A stretch of DNA of 64,000 nt from Trichoplax adhaerens (Eukaryota > Placozoa > Uniplacotomia > Trichoplacea > Trichoplacidae): contig NW_002060963.1 of assembly GCF_000150275.1 (NCBI RefSeq), positions 839,262-903,261 on the forward strand. Direction: 5' to 3'. This document shows, piece after piece, positions 43,025 through 54,177 of this stretch. A model generated the notes under the pieces. The model was not told the origin of the DNA. It did not search any database and saw only the letters and a program-made list of their open reading frames with translations. Both the position numbers and the translations under genes were made by a program. Position 1 is the stretch's first letter; every line of letters begins with the position of its first letter.

Positions 43025-43089
43025 GCGTATATGTGACGTCGCATCATGAATGGAGCGTGGTGCTCACGTACTCACCGTCGATCCTTTCT

Positions 43090-44735
43090 CTGCCTTGTCC
43101 TAGGCCATTTTCCTACTACAGTATGCTGACCAGGGTAGCGTTTGCGTACTCTAGTAGGGTACAGTCGGCCAACTTCGCAGTAGGGGGGCGTTGACAATTG
43201 AGGCAATTTGGTCGTTGGCAGTTGTACGGAAGGAAGTACGGATGGATGAGCGTTGCTACTGTAAAAAAAACTCGCTACTACAGTATACTGCCCAGGGTAG
43301 TGTTAGCGTACTCTAGCAGAGTTACACTCGGCCAACTTCGCAGTAGGGGGGCGTTGACAATTGAGGCAATTTGCTCGTTGGCAGTTGTACGGAAGGAAGT
43401 CCGGATGGATGAGCGTCGCTGCTGCAAAAGAAATCGTTACTACAGTATACTCTTCAATGTAGTGTTAGCGTACTCTAGCAGAGTTACACTCGGCCAACTT
43501 CGCAGTAGGGGGGCGTTGACAATTGAGGCAATTTGCTCGTTGGCAGTTGTACGGAAGGAAGTCCGGATGGATGAGCGTCGCTGCTGCAAAAGAAATCGTT
43601 ACTACAGTATACTCTTCAATGTAGTGTTAGCGTACTCTAGCAGAGTTACACTCGGCCAACTTAGCAATAGGGGGCGTTGACAATTGAGGGTATTTGGTCG
43701 TTGGTAGTTGTACGGAAGGAAATCCGGATGGATGAGCGTTGCTGCTGCAAAAGAAATCGTTAATACAGTATATTACTCAGGGTAGCGTTTGCGTACCATA
43801 GTAGAGTTACACTCGGCCAACTTAGCAATAGGGGGCGTTGACAATTGAGGGTATTTGGTCGTTGGTAGTTGTACGGAAGGAAGTCCGGATGGATGAGCGT
43901 TGCTGCTGCAAAAGAAATCGTTAATACAGTATATTACTCAGGGTAGCGTTTGCGTACCATAGTAGGGTTACACTCGGCCAACTCCGCAGTAGGGGGGCGT
44001 TGACAATTGAGGCAATTTGCTCGTGGGCAGTTGTACGGAAGGAAGTCCGGATGGATGAGCGTTGCTGCTGCAAAAGAAATCGTTACTACAGTATACTCTC
44101 AATGTAGTGTTAGCGTACTCTAGCAGAGTTACACTCGGCCAACTTCGCAATAGGGGGCGTTGACAATTGAGGCAATTTGCTCGTTGGCAGTTGTACGGAA
44201 GGAAGTCCGGATGGATGAGCGTCGCTGCTGCAAAAGAAATCGTTACTACAGTATACTCTTCAATGTAGTGTTAGCGTACTCTAGCAGAGTTACACTCGGC
44301 CAACTTAGCAATAGGGGGCGTTGACAATTGAGGGTATTTGGTCGTTGGTAGTTGTACGGAAGGAAATCCGGATGGATGAGCGTTGCTGCTGCAAAAGAAA
44401 TCGTTAATACAGTATATTACTCAGGGTAGCATTTGCGTACCATAGTAGGGTTACACTCGGCCAACTCCGCAGTAGGGGGGCGTTGACAATTGAGGTTATT
44501 TGCTCGTGGGCAGTTGTACGGAAGGAAGTCCGGATGGATGAGCGTCGCTGCTGCAAAAGAAATCGTTACTACAGTATACTCTTCAATGTAGTGTTAGCGT
44601 ACTCTAGCAGAGTTACACTCGGCCAACTTAGCAATAGGGGGGCGTTGACAATTGAGGCAATTTGCTCGTTGGCAGTTGTACGGAAGGAAGTCCGGATGGA
44701 CGAGCGTTGCTGCTGCAAAAAAATTCGCTATTGCA
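43090..44735. repeat. Satellite array, ten ~162-bp units
   Basis: The marker 'cgttgacaattgagg' occurs at 43189, 43352, 43514, 43675, 43836, 43998, 44158, 44319, 44481 and 44643, i.e. every 160-163 bp. Two unit variants alternate in blocks: one with 'cttcgcagtagggggg' and 'ggcaatttgctcg', the other with 'cttagcaataggggg' and 'gggtatttggtcgttggta'. Units are over 90% alike and clearly richer in GC than the rest of the window. Open frames across it (43198-43680, 44483-44791) exist because 162 is a multiple of 3; they are not genes. Confidence 0.92.
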
Positions 44736-47263
44736 TTTACTCTAAAAGTTTAGCTCCAATGGATTTCAATTTGAAAAGATATTTCTATTGATTTTCGTGG
44801 ATCTATCCACTTTGTTTGTAGGATGCATAGTACATCGATAGAGTGATGGGATAAAGAGACTGCCATGGTGCAATGGAGCTGCATGAATGTTTTGGACGTA
44901 GTAGGGTAGGGTATTGAGACGAATGAAGGAAGATACCGCCATACAGGAATGCGAGTATGGAAGGTAGACGGGACTTGCAGTGATAAACTGCAAGGGATTG
45001 GAATAAATTGCACTTGGTTTACTGTATCGTCTTTGCATTAATTGCATAGTGTATCCTTTATTCGCTATAGGTCTAGCAGAGTGAAAAATGGGCTAAAGTG
45101 AACAAGCTGACATAGGACAGTGGAGCTTAATGGATGTTTTTAACGTAGTACTGTAATGTGTTGGGCAATAATAAGTTAGCTGAAGATTGAAGAGGATGAT
45201 TGAAGGTGGCAATCAAGGAATAATTCGAGAAATAGACTCAGCTTATTTGAAGAAGTACTAGCAAGCATGAGAATAGTGCAAGCTAGTTGGTTACAGGCTA
45301 GAAGGATTAGCTTTACCAGGTGCATGGATATACGGGAAATACGAGCATAGTATAGATTTGCTGCATCTGCAGAAGTAGGAAAGTCGTTATGCGACGAGAA
45401 GAATACGCAAATAAAAGTAGTTGGCGGTATTATAGGGTACAATATCGTGGGTTAGAGTATTGAGAATTATAATTAATTCTTCAATGACTGTTTACACTAG
45501 CCAAATAAAGCCACCTTCTGAGTGGTCATTTTGGCTAGTTCTCCATTGGACCGCGATGGTATTACACCCCCTCCCAACCAAATTAGCTTTTACTTGATGC
45601 ACATATTTATTAACATATATATCTACATTATACGACGACGATGGAAGATGCAGAAAGTAGTATGGAAGGCAAGACCAGACGACTAGCATTGAACTGCGAT
45701 GAATTCCAATCAATTGTATTGGTTATACTGTATCCACTGTGGCATCGATTTCATCGGTAGTGGACAGCTCAATGGATGTTGTTGACGTAGGCAGGACATG
45801 ATGAAAGATGTTACTGCAGATTCAAATCCTTCTACTAGTCGCATTTATTTTCTATAAACTGTCATGCAACAAAAACTTGAAACTTGGACTCAGTTGATCG
45901 AACTTGATTGTAGGCTAGAGAAGTAGAATAGGAAAAGGGAGGAGTATTGACTCTCATTCAATAAATAGACATCTGGAATAGCATTTTCTGATTGTAAATA
46001 GACAAACATTGGCTTTAGCGGCAATGAAATAAAAGCCATTTGGGCTATGGATTATAGAGAGGACAAAGTTGTCGATACAAGGAGGTAGAACCATCATTAC
46101 TTTGATTTTTATGCAGCGACAGTGTACTTTCAACTGATGATGCATAAAATGAAATGGTAGCAATTGAATCGAGTGCAATAACGAGATCTTGTATGAATGC
46201 AAGCTATCCATCTTTCCCACTCGATGCCCTACTTCATTGTGCAATTCATAGTCCTGCTAAGACTAATAGCTAAGGCGAATCTGTTGGATACTACATAACA
46301 GCAAAGCTGGAGTAAAGTGTCATTTTGCTTGCTTACAGTTAGCTAACCAAACAGATTTTTCAGTCTCTACCGGAGTGGTACAGTGCAGAAATACATCATC
46401 GTTGTCATTCATTCCAGTTAGTCCTGCTACCTACCAAAATCATTTTCGTTGGCTAAATTCTACTGGATATGTATCAAGTATAAATGCTACCATCCTTTCT
46501 TTTAATAGTCCCTGATGCAAAGTGCATTAGTGGGGTAAGAGGTTCAATGATGCATCGATCCCAGAGATGATCATGATAGCATTGAGTGTTTAACAAATCT
46601 TGATTGCGATCGACGGTGCACCATAGGCTTTCACATCGTAAAATCTTATTTTACAAATGGGTGAAAGACGCTCTTAAACTCATTAAAGTCATTTTAAAAT
46701 ACATATTCTCCCATGATTCTAAGGATCGTCTACACAATAAATGGCGATCGTTGCCCCACTGTGCAGCAGCGTTTACAGTCGAGATGAAGATGGAAGTGGT
46801 TGCAGGATAGCTGTTGAGAATATAATTATATATATATATAATCAAGGAATGAATGACAGCCTTTGAATAGTTGCAACAAAGTCTATAGAACGGGTTGTAT
46901 TGGCAAAATGACGGCAGCTAAGCCCAAGGATTTTTTTAAGAAGAGAATTTCCTTTTATTACAAGTCTCTGCCATTGATTTATAAAAAAAAATGCTAATGT
47001 CCAGTCATGGACTACCAGAAACATGGACGACAGGGGTGGACAGAAGAATTGTCGTCAATTCTCTCCAACTGCAACACCATCTATATAGACATGGAGGATA
47101 GTTTCTACGTTCTTGAGCGACTAAATTTTGCCCTGCAATACAGCCAAGAAAGAGTTTTTGCATAAAAGAAAGCCCCATTATGGCCGATGAACTCTAGTAT
47201 TGGCACTACAATATTTTACGTCCAGACTGCTGGCTTTCCGGCTAGACGACAGTGTAGCCTAGA
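44736..47263. other. Intergenic upstream of fumarase; no gene seen
   Basis: Several 60-100 codon open frames on the minus strand show no family features. At about 45490-45620 a segment resembles 25600-25690. The FH promoter should lie at the right end, but no specific element was identified. Confidence 0.45.
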
Positions 47264-50200
47264 ATGCTCGCTCCTTCCCTCAAGTCTTGCTTGCGCTTTC
47301 GTCAATCCATCTTGATTGCTACTCCGTTGCATAATATTCTTGTCAGAACGATGGTAAGTACACGTTGTTATCCTAACACGATAGCCTATTCTATAACTTG
47401 TAGAAATAATTGATGTAGTTTTTGTTATCTTATTTCAATATGATCACGACTGTCTAATGTGTCCATAGAGCTATCGTAGTGAAAGAGATACATTTGGTAC
47501 CATCGATGTGCCTGCCGATAAATATTATGGTGCTCAAACAGCTCGATCTCTTCAAAATTTCCCTATTGGTGGTGAAACAGAACGCATGCCGGTAAGATGA
47601 TGTCTCACTACTATTACTTTCAAGAGGAGTTGCTTAAGATGGAAATCGATCACAGATCATGGTAGAATAATGTCGTCAACAAACGCGTAGAGGGATGTCT
47701 AAACATCCAACGGACAAACTAATACAGCAGAGTAGTAATAGGTCGTAAGAATCATCATTATTAGGGACACTCTTTCTCTTTAACAAGCATTGCTCAAGAT
47801 CTTCAAAATCCTCGATAGATTGTGATAGAATAATGTCGTCTACCTAATCGACATGGCTAGTACTAGATGGACTGACTGTACTTGTAGTCATTTGGACTCT
47901 GCCCACGAAGAATAGTATTAGCTTAAAATCTTTCAAAACCGTCGTTGACTGGATCAACACCAAGACGACGCCATAGTCAGTGCTATAGATACAATCCTAG
48001 CAAGGAATCATCATCAATTGAACTCTCTACCTCGAGCATCACTGGCTGTAAATCTTAAAATCAATCATCGATCTTGTTATTATGAAATCAGCATGCAGTA
48101 CTGTCTGTAATTATACCCTCGTCTCTTCTACAGTAAGATATAACATACATTCGTACCGACATTTGCTTGCGTTGTCGTGGATTTCTCGAGCTTAGTCATG
48201 ACTGTAGCTACATCAGCAATCAATCCTTTAGACACTGCAGTAGGGTACATTCAATCAGCATTGACTTAAAATTATCCAAAGACATCGCTGACGTTGTTAA
48301 TGTAAAGACAAGGCCATATACATTTATGCAGATAGGTGATATCTTTGCACACAGGACACGTATAGATGTGTTCGATCAACTGTGCAGTGTTCTAGCAAGG
48401 AATAATCATCATTTGGACTCTCCACTTGTACTATAACTTGCTTAAAATCAATCATCTACCTTGTTACCATGAAGTCAACATACTGTAACTATACGCTTTG
48501 ATAAAGTGCAGTATCATCAATTACTCAATTCGAGGAATCTAGGACAACGTAAGGAAATGTCGGAACTTACATCAGCAATCAATCGTTTAGACACTGCAAT
48601 ATTATCGATTCAATCAACGTTGGTTTAAAAGTTGTCGAAAGCCATCATTGATTTGGTTAGCGTAAAGCCAAGGCAATATACAGTAATACAAATATGTGCT
48701 CAAATAACTTTACAGTGTACTAGTAAGGAATGATTATCATTTGAACTCTTTCTACCTGGATGATCACTTGCTTAAAATCTTAAAATCAATCTGTTGCCTT
48801 GTTACCATGGAATCAACGTACTATAATTACGATACACATTTGCATAGTATAGTATCATCAATTAAAATTTATTAGATACAAGTAATAAACTCCAGGAACC
48901 CGTGAAAACGTAAAGCCAACGTCAGTACTTACACCAGCAATCAATCATTTCAAATCTATTATATTGTAGATTCAAATCATTCGAGCATTTGGATACTTGA
49001 AAACCGCTGCTGCTGAAGCCAATCGTGAATATGGCTTAGATGGTAAACTAGCTGATGCTATTATTCAGGCTGCTCAAGAAGTAAACTATCCGTAAAATAT
49101 CATTCTCTCAATAATACGGGAAATATCTAGAGGTGAAAGCCTTGTCTTCCATATTATTGTAGGTATCACAGGGAAAATTGGATAATCACTTTCCTTTAGT
49201 CACTTGGCAAACAGGATCTGGCACTCAAACCAATATGAATGTCAACGAAGTCATCAGCAATAGAGCGATCGAATTACTAGGTGGAAAATTGGGCAGCAAA
49301 ACTCCAATTCATCCAAATGATCATGTTAACAAAAGTCAGGTAATAAGAATCATTTAATCCGCTATATACCAGTAATATCATTCAAGAATAACAATTTGAA
49401 ACAGTACCTCATGATTTTATGATAGTATAACACTGTAAGACGTGTGCGTGTATATCAACCAATGATGCCGTAGTGATTATTGAATATCTATCTAGCAATC
49501 GTTCAAAATATTCTCGGAGAATTATTTATGACTAGCAATAATGCTGTTGTAACTCTATAAAAGTTTTCAATTGTTATGCATGCGTGCATTCTTAATAATG
49601 TAAAATTACTCTTCGCTACTTGTAGAGTTCCAATGATACTTTCCCCACTGCAATGCATATCGCTGTAGCTAAAGAAGTACATGATTCGCTATTGCCTGGA
49701 GTGGAGAAATTACTAGCGAGTATTACTAGTAAACGTGAAGAATTTAAGTCAATCATCAAAGTGGGAAGAACCCATGCACAGGTAATAAAATCGATCGTAA
49801 TACTATAATAGTCAATACACAGATATTAAGCAATAGTTTTAAAACCCAACCACCTTTAGTAAAATAACACCTTGCGCTATGTAGCTGTATTGACTTATCT
49901 ATCCATGACATCTAATGGCAATAGTTCATAAATAGTCTTGTAACTGCTGATACAACGGAATTAAAATTAACTGATACTTGCTAACATAAAATTACTATTA
50001 TAATAGGATGCAACACCTTTAACTTTAGGTCAGGTCTTTAGTGGTTATGAAACTCAACTCAGGAATGGCATCGCAAGGATAAAATCTACTCTACCACGCC
50101 TATATGAGCTAGCCATTGGAGGAACTGCAGTTGGAACCGGTCTCAATACTTATGAAGGATTTGCTGAAAAAGTTACCAGCAAGGTTGCTCAACTGACTAG

Positions 50201-50837
50201 CATTCCATTCAAAACTGCTACCAATAAATTTGAAGCTATGGCTGCTCATGATGCTCTCGTTGAAGTTCATGGATCTATGAATGTTGTCGCTTGCAGTGTC
50301 ATGAAAATAGCCAACGATATTCGTTTCTTGGCTTCTGGACCACGATGTGGTATCGGAGAGTTAATTATTCCAGCGAACGAACCTGGCAGCAGTATCATGC
50401 CTGGCAAAGTCAATCCAACTCAATGCGAAGCGATAACTATGGTGGCCGCACAAGTAATGGGAAATCATACAGCCGTAACTATTGGTGGTAGCAACGGACA
50501 TTTTGAATTGAATGTTTTTAAACCCATGATGGTGCGTAATGTACTGCATTCAGCTCGAATACTTGGCGATGCTTGTGCATGTTTCTCTACCAATTGTGTT
50601 GAGGGCATTCAAGCTAATCACGAAAGAATTAAAGACCTCCTTGATAAGTCACTCATGCTTGTCACTGCATTAAATACGCATATTGGATACGACAAAGCAT
50701 CTGAAATTGCCAAGAAAGCTTTTGCAGATGGTACAACATTAAAAGAGGCTGCGATAAGCCTAGGTCATTTGACGGATGAACAGTTTGACGCATGGGTTAA
50801 TCCAGAAAAGATGATTGGTCCAACCAAATATGCTTAA
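47264..50837 (+). CDS. FH: Fumarate hydratase, class II, mitochondrial (6 exons)
   Basis: Converts fumarate to malate in the TCA cycle. Exons: 47264-47353, 47469-47591, 48970-49080, 49163-49339, 49626-49781, 50007-50837 (1488 nt, 495 aa; phases agree). Exon 1 encodes a Ser/Arg/Lys-rich, acid-free leader ([16 protein letters not shown]), a mitochondrial targeting peptide. Then come [19 protein letters not shown] (exon 2), [19 protein letters not shown] and [10 protein letters not shown] (exon 4), [11 protein letters not shown] and [17 protein letters not shown] (exons 5-6), and [12 protein letters not shown]. The fumarase signature [15 protein letters not shown] supplies the catalytic Ser loop. 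The protein ends in the usual C-terminal domain ([14 protein letters not shown]) with [10 protein letters not shown] and MIGPTKYA. All active-site motifs are intact. Intron 2 carries tandem repeats. Confidence 0.97.
47880..48990. repeat. Tandem repeat (~330-390 bp) in FH intron 2, running into the exon 3 acceptor
   Basis: 'tagcaaggaat.atcatc' followed by 'gaactctc' recurs at about 47997, 48391 and 48717. 'cagcaatcaatc.ttt' recurs at about 48213, 48571 and 48935. The last copy leads directly into the splice acceptor of exon 3 at 48969. Copies at 48252 and 48609 start 'attcaatca', like the first bases of exon 3 ('attcaaatca'). Confidence 0.65.
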
Positions 50838-50935
50838 TATTATAAGTAACAATTTCCTTCAACACAATTTGCAATATCGTATTTTGTCGTAAGTGTGATA
50901 CAAGCCAAATAGTACAGTAGTTTTAATGGAAGGTC

Positions 50936-50941
50936 AATAAA
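50936..50941 (+). terminator. Polyadenylation signal AATAAA for FH
   Basis: Canonical hexamer 99 bases downstream of the FH stop codon, on the coding strand. Confidence 0.55.
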
Positions 50942-53900
50942 TAGCCTACTCCCCTTACATCATTATACCTGTAAATAGGATAATACACGTAAATGAACTA
51001 TGATATTTTATTCAAATTATTTTTGGTTATTCATATCGATGCTCAATTTGTTGAAGCAGATTATTTGTCAATGCAATTTTGAATGAGAAGCTAATATTTT
51101 GGAATAACACTTGCTTGTAAATTTATGTATGTTTGAAAGTGAAATCGCAGCAGTTACATCAGTACATAGAAGATGTTGTATAATGTAGAGCTGATCATTT
51201 ACTATTATGAGCTTTTATTGCTGTAATTGGTTACACCTGCGTTAAGGCATGGTATGCTATAGTCTATTCCTATGTATTCTTTCCATTTGCTACAATTATA
51301 ATAATAAAGGTATGCTTGGATGGCACAACATTATCCCATATCACTACAATTTTGTACCAAGAAATTTCTGCCATCCATTCAAAAATCTGCGACTCTAATA
51401 GCACTCTAATTTAACTCCACATGCCTTAAGAATATCCTCCCTAGTCTCGTTTTGACAATACACAATTATTCGTTATCTACGCGTTTCTAGCTAAATTATG
51501 ATTAAATTTAATATCGGTATTGTTATTTACTCAAAACAAGTATGATAGACGTACAACAATGAGATTGTTATCGAAAAATATTGAGGGACATTAATGATAT
51601 TAGAAAGCGACGGTGCTAGATTAGGGAATGAAATAGTTAGAATGAACAAATCTCTTCGATGCTATGATATAATCTGAAGTTATTTTCTAGGTCATCCATT
51701 GGATACAATATGTCTAAATTCACACAAGTAGGTACATAAGATACCTAGCAAAGCTTATTGCACACTTGCAATGGCATTGAACTTGATATTAATTATTTTG
51801 CACTTCCTAAAACTTATGTGAGCAATTTATTGACATTAAACATATGGAAAGGGCATTCAGTTATTTCTGGCAACGATAATATCCATTCTTTAGCGCGATT
51901 TCAATTTCCTGCTCTTTAAAACCTATGGAAATTTTAATAAATATATTTTTGGTCTCTCCACATTTTAAAAAATGCCATTTCCTAGCGGGATCATTCCTAC
52001 GTCTAATTATCACTGCATTGATTTGTAACCAATGCAGGTGGCCTGCCAAACTGCATTTTTAAATTTTATATTATTCCTCAATATTATTAGCTTAGCCTTT
52101 CAATAGATTTCTTTTTCATCCAATTATCGCTGGTGAGTTGGATTGTGTTGACATATTTATACGGTGTTTGAAAATATAAATAAATTAAATATGCAAATGA
52201 ATTCTTAACAAGAGCAAGCGTACGCTAGATCAGACACGAATGCACTCTAGGCATATTTGCTCCGTTCATCTCTAACAAAAGTCGACTCTGATGACAGATA
52301 TTAAATTGATTCTAAGAGCTTTGTCCAGTGTCTTACTCGCTGAAGCTAAAACTAGGCAAAACACATAAACCATATTTACAATATTCTCAAATCGCCATAT
52401 TTTCCTGACCATCCCCACTTCAACACCATTGATCACACAGGTTGGATTAAAAATTTTGAATTATGCTGATCGGTCAATCTGCATAGAAGGAAGGACGCTA
52501 ATATATACGTAGAAGCAATTCCTACTTTGAAATTCTTTTTCGTCAGCGATATTGAGTCTAGATTATTATCTGATAGCATTCACAATATCGGGAGAGAGGT
52601 AAAGTATATTCATTCGGTAATAATCTATAAATCACCACGCAGCTTATGTTGAAATAGTTTAGATCTATCGAACATATTTACCTTGATCTAAATTGCTAAA
52701 AATTCCGATGGAATACATATTTCATCCCCATTAACTTTATTAGCATTTATCCATCGTTTCGGAAGGCAGCACCAATCTTCGTGTTAATAAATTTAAATGT
52801 GTTTAGTTGTATTAGTTAGCCCATCAGCATTCTTTGCATATTTAAAGCTTGATGGCCATGTTTTATGGCAACACATATATCACGTTATTTCTAGTGAAGT
52901 TGGTGATAGGATTAACGCAGATGTAATATTAATAGTGTGCAGATACATCTACAGCAGATAGTTCGTGTGCATTGATATTACAGATTACTATGTATCAGTC
53001 AAGAAAATGACGAGTAATGTTTACACTGATATATTGGAATAATTTCGGTTGTTTTAGCACATATATCGATATTTTATATCGCTCTCCAAGCTTGATATCT
53101 ACTACTTTATATGGCTAGAAGACCGTATATACAAGAAGCTTTTAGCCATCATTTATAGTCATTGATAATCCCTGTAGTAAGAAATAACAGTTGCTTAATC
53201 GCTGTCATTTTATAACGATAAAACTAGACGAATACCCTACTTCAGAATATAAATTATCATATATACTCGTATATTATGGCTAAGATGAACAAATAGTTAG
53301 CCCTTAATTAATTGCCTTACTGATGACAACGTGTAAGATTCTTTATTTCATAAAATAAAATCGATCATTATCCAAAGTTCTCCATTACGATTTTAAAGTA
53401 ATATGAATTCACATTTGATTATTTACAAGTAAGAAAGATTGTAAAAGATTCCCATTTTACGTTCGATATTGGCCTGTAATTTTTCTATTCGTTTTTGCAC
53501 ATATCCATATCTTCTCTCCGTGTATGCAAGAAGTCATATGCCGGTATTTAAATTCTCTCTTCTATTCACACTAGAATTCAATTATCGTCCAAGAGAGTCT
53601 AGAATATTGACTGGAAGATAGTTGACTATTTTCTTTCTATATGGTTATGCTCATGTCATTTGATACTGTTGCATGCCTAAGTGAATGCATTCAATGTGTG
53701 CAATGGTGAAGACTAAATGCTCAATGATTGTAATTTGATCAATTCATATACTGTATCAAGAATCTTTTACTCGTATGCTTTCTTTCTTTCTAATATCTAT
53801 TTCTAAGTCTCACTAGAATAAATCTAGTTGCTATTAGTATTCGCAAAGTTATTGATGGGAAGTAAGCTTTGCTGTGTTATTCAGTACTCCAGAGTGAAGA

Positions 53901-54177
53901 ATATATATAGCTAATGGTATTTCTTCGCTCATGCTAACGTTATATCCATAATTATCTAGCCTTGCTAACTAGCTCACTATGCAACTTTTAGAACTATTCG
54001 TATCCTGTCCCTACTTTATATCAAATTATTGATCTATTTAAAGGAATGATAAGCTAAAGTATATGCCTGATTTCCATTGGTATGCATAGTGTATTCTCAT
54101 CATTACATCGATCAATCTCTACTGGAATTTGTATCCGCCATATTTAATATCAAAATTTAATTTTATTCATTTAGATC
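50942..54177. other. Intergenic; no gene seen
   Basis: AT-rich. The frame at 51861-52049 (-) has no supporting features. Immediately before 54178 there is a 'ttattcatttag' tract, like a 3' splice acceptor, so a 5' exon of the mucin-like gene could lie in this stretch. Confidence 0.45.

Larger units (their letters stand above)
39967..43085. other. Intergenic, shared upstream region of UGP2; contains tandem repeats
   Basis: Presumably holds the UGP2 promoter just right of 39966. No gene recognised. The 116-codon frame at 42363-42713 (-) overlaps a tandem repeat and looks non-coding. Base composition becomes more GC-rich from about 42880. Confidence 0.45.

Noticed and set aside
43090-44735. Possible CRISPR-like array or clustered tRNA/5S genes in the 162-bp repeat
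   Set aside because: Units are direct end-to-end repeats without variable spacers, the genome is eukaryotic, and the GTTACACTC stretch only weakly resembles a pol III B box with no cloverleaf.
43198-44791. Open frames of 100-160 codons across the satellite
   Set aside because: They result from a 162-bp period that is divisible by 3; frames shift when units are 160, 161 or 163 bp and there is no protein signature.
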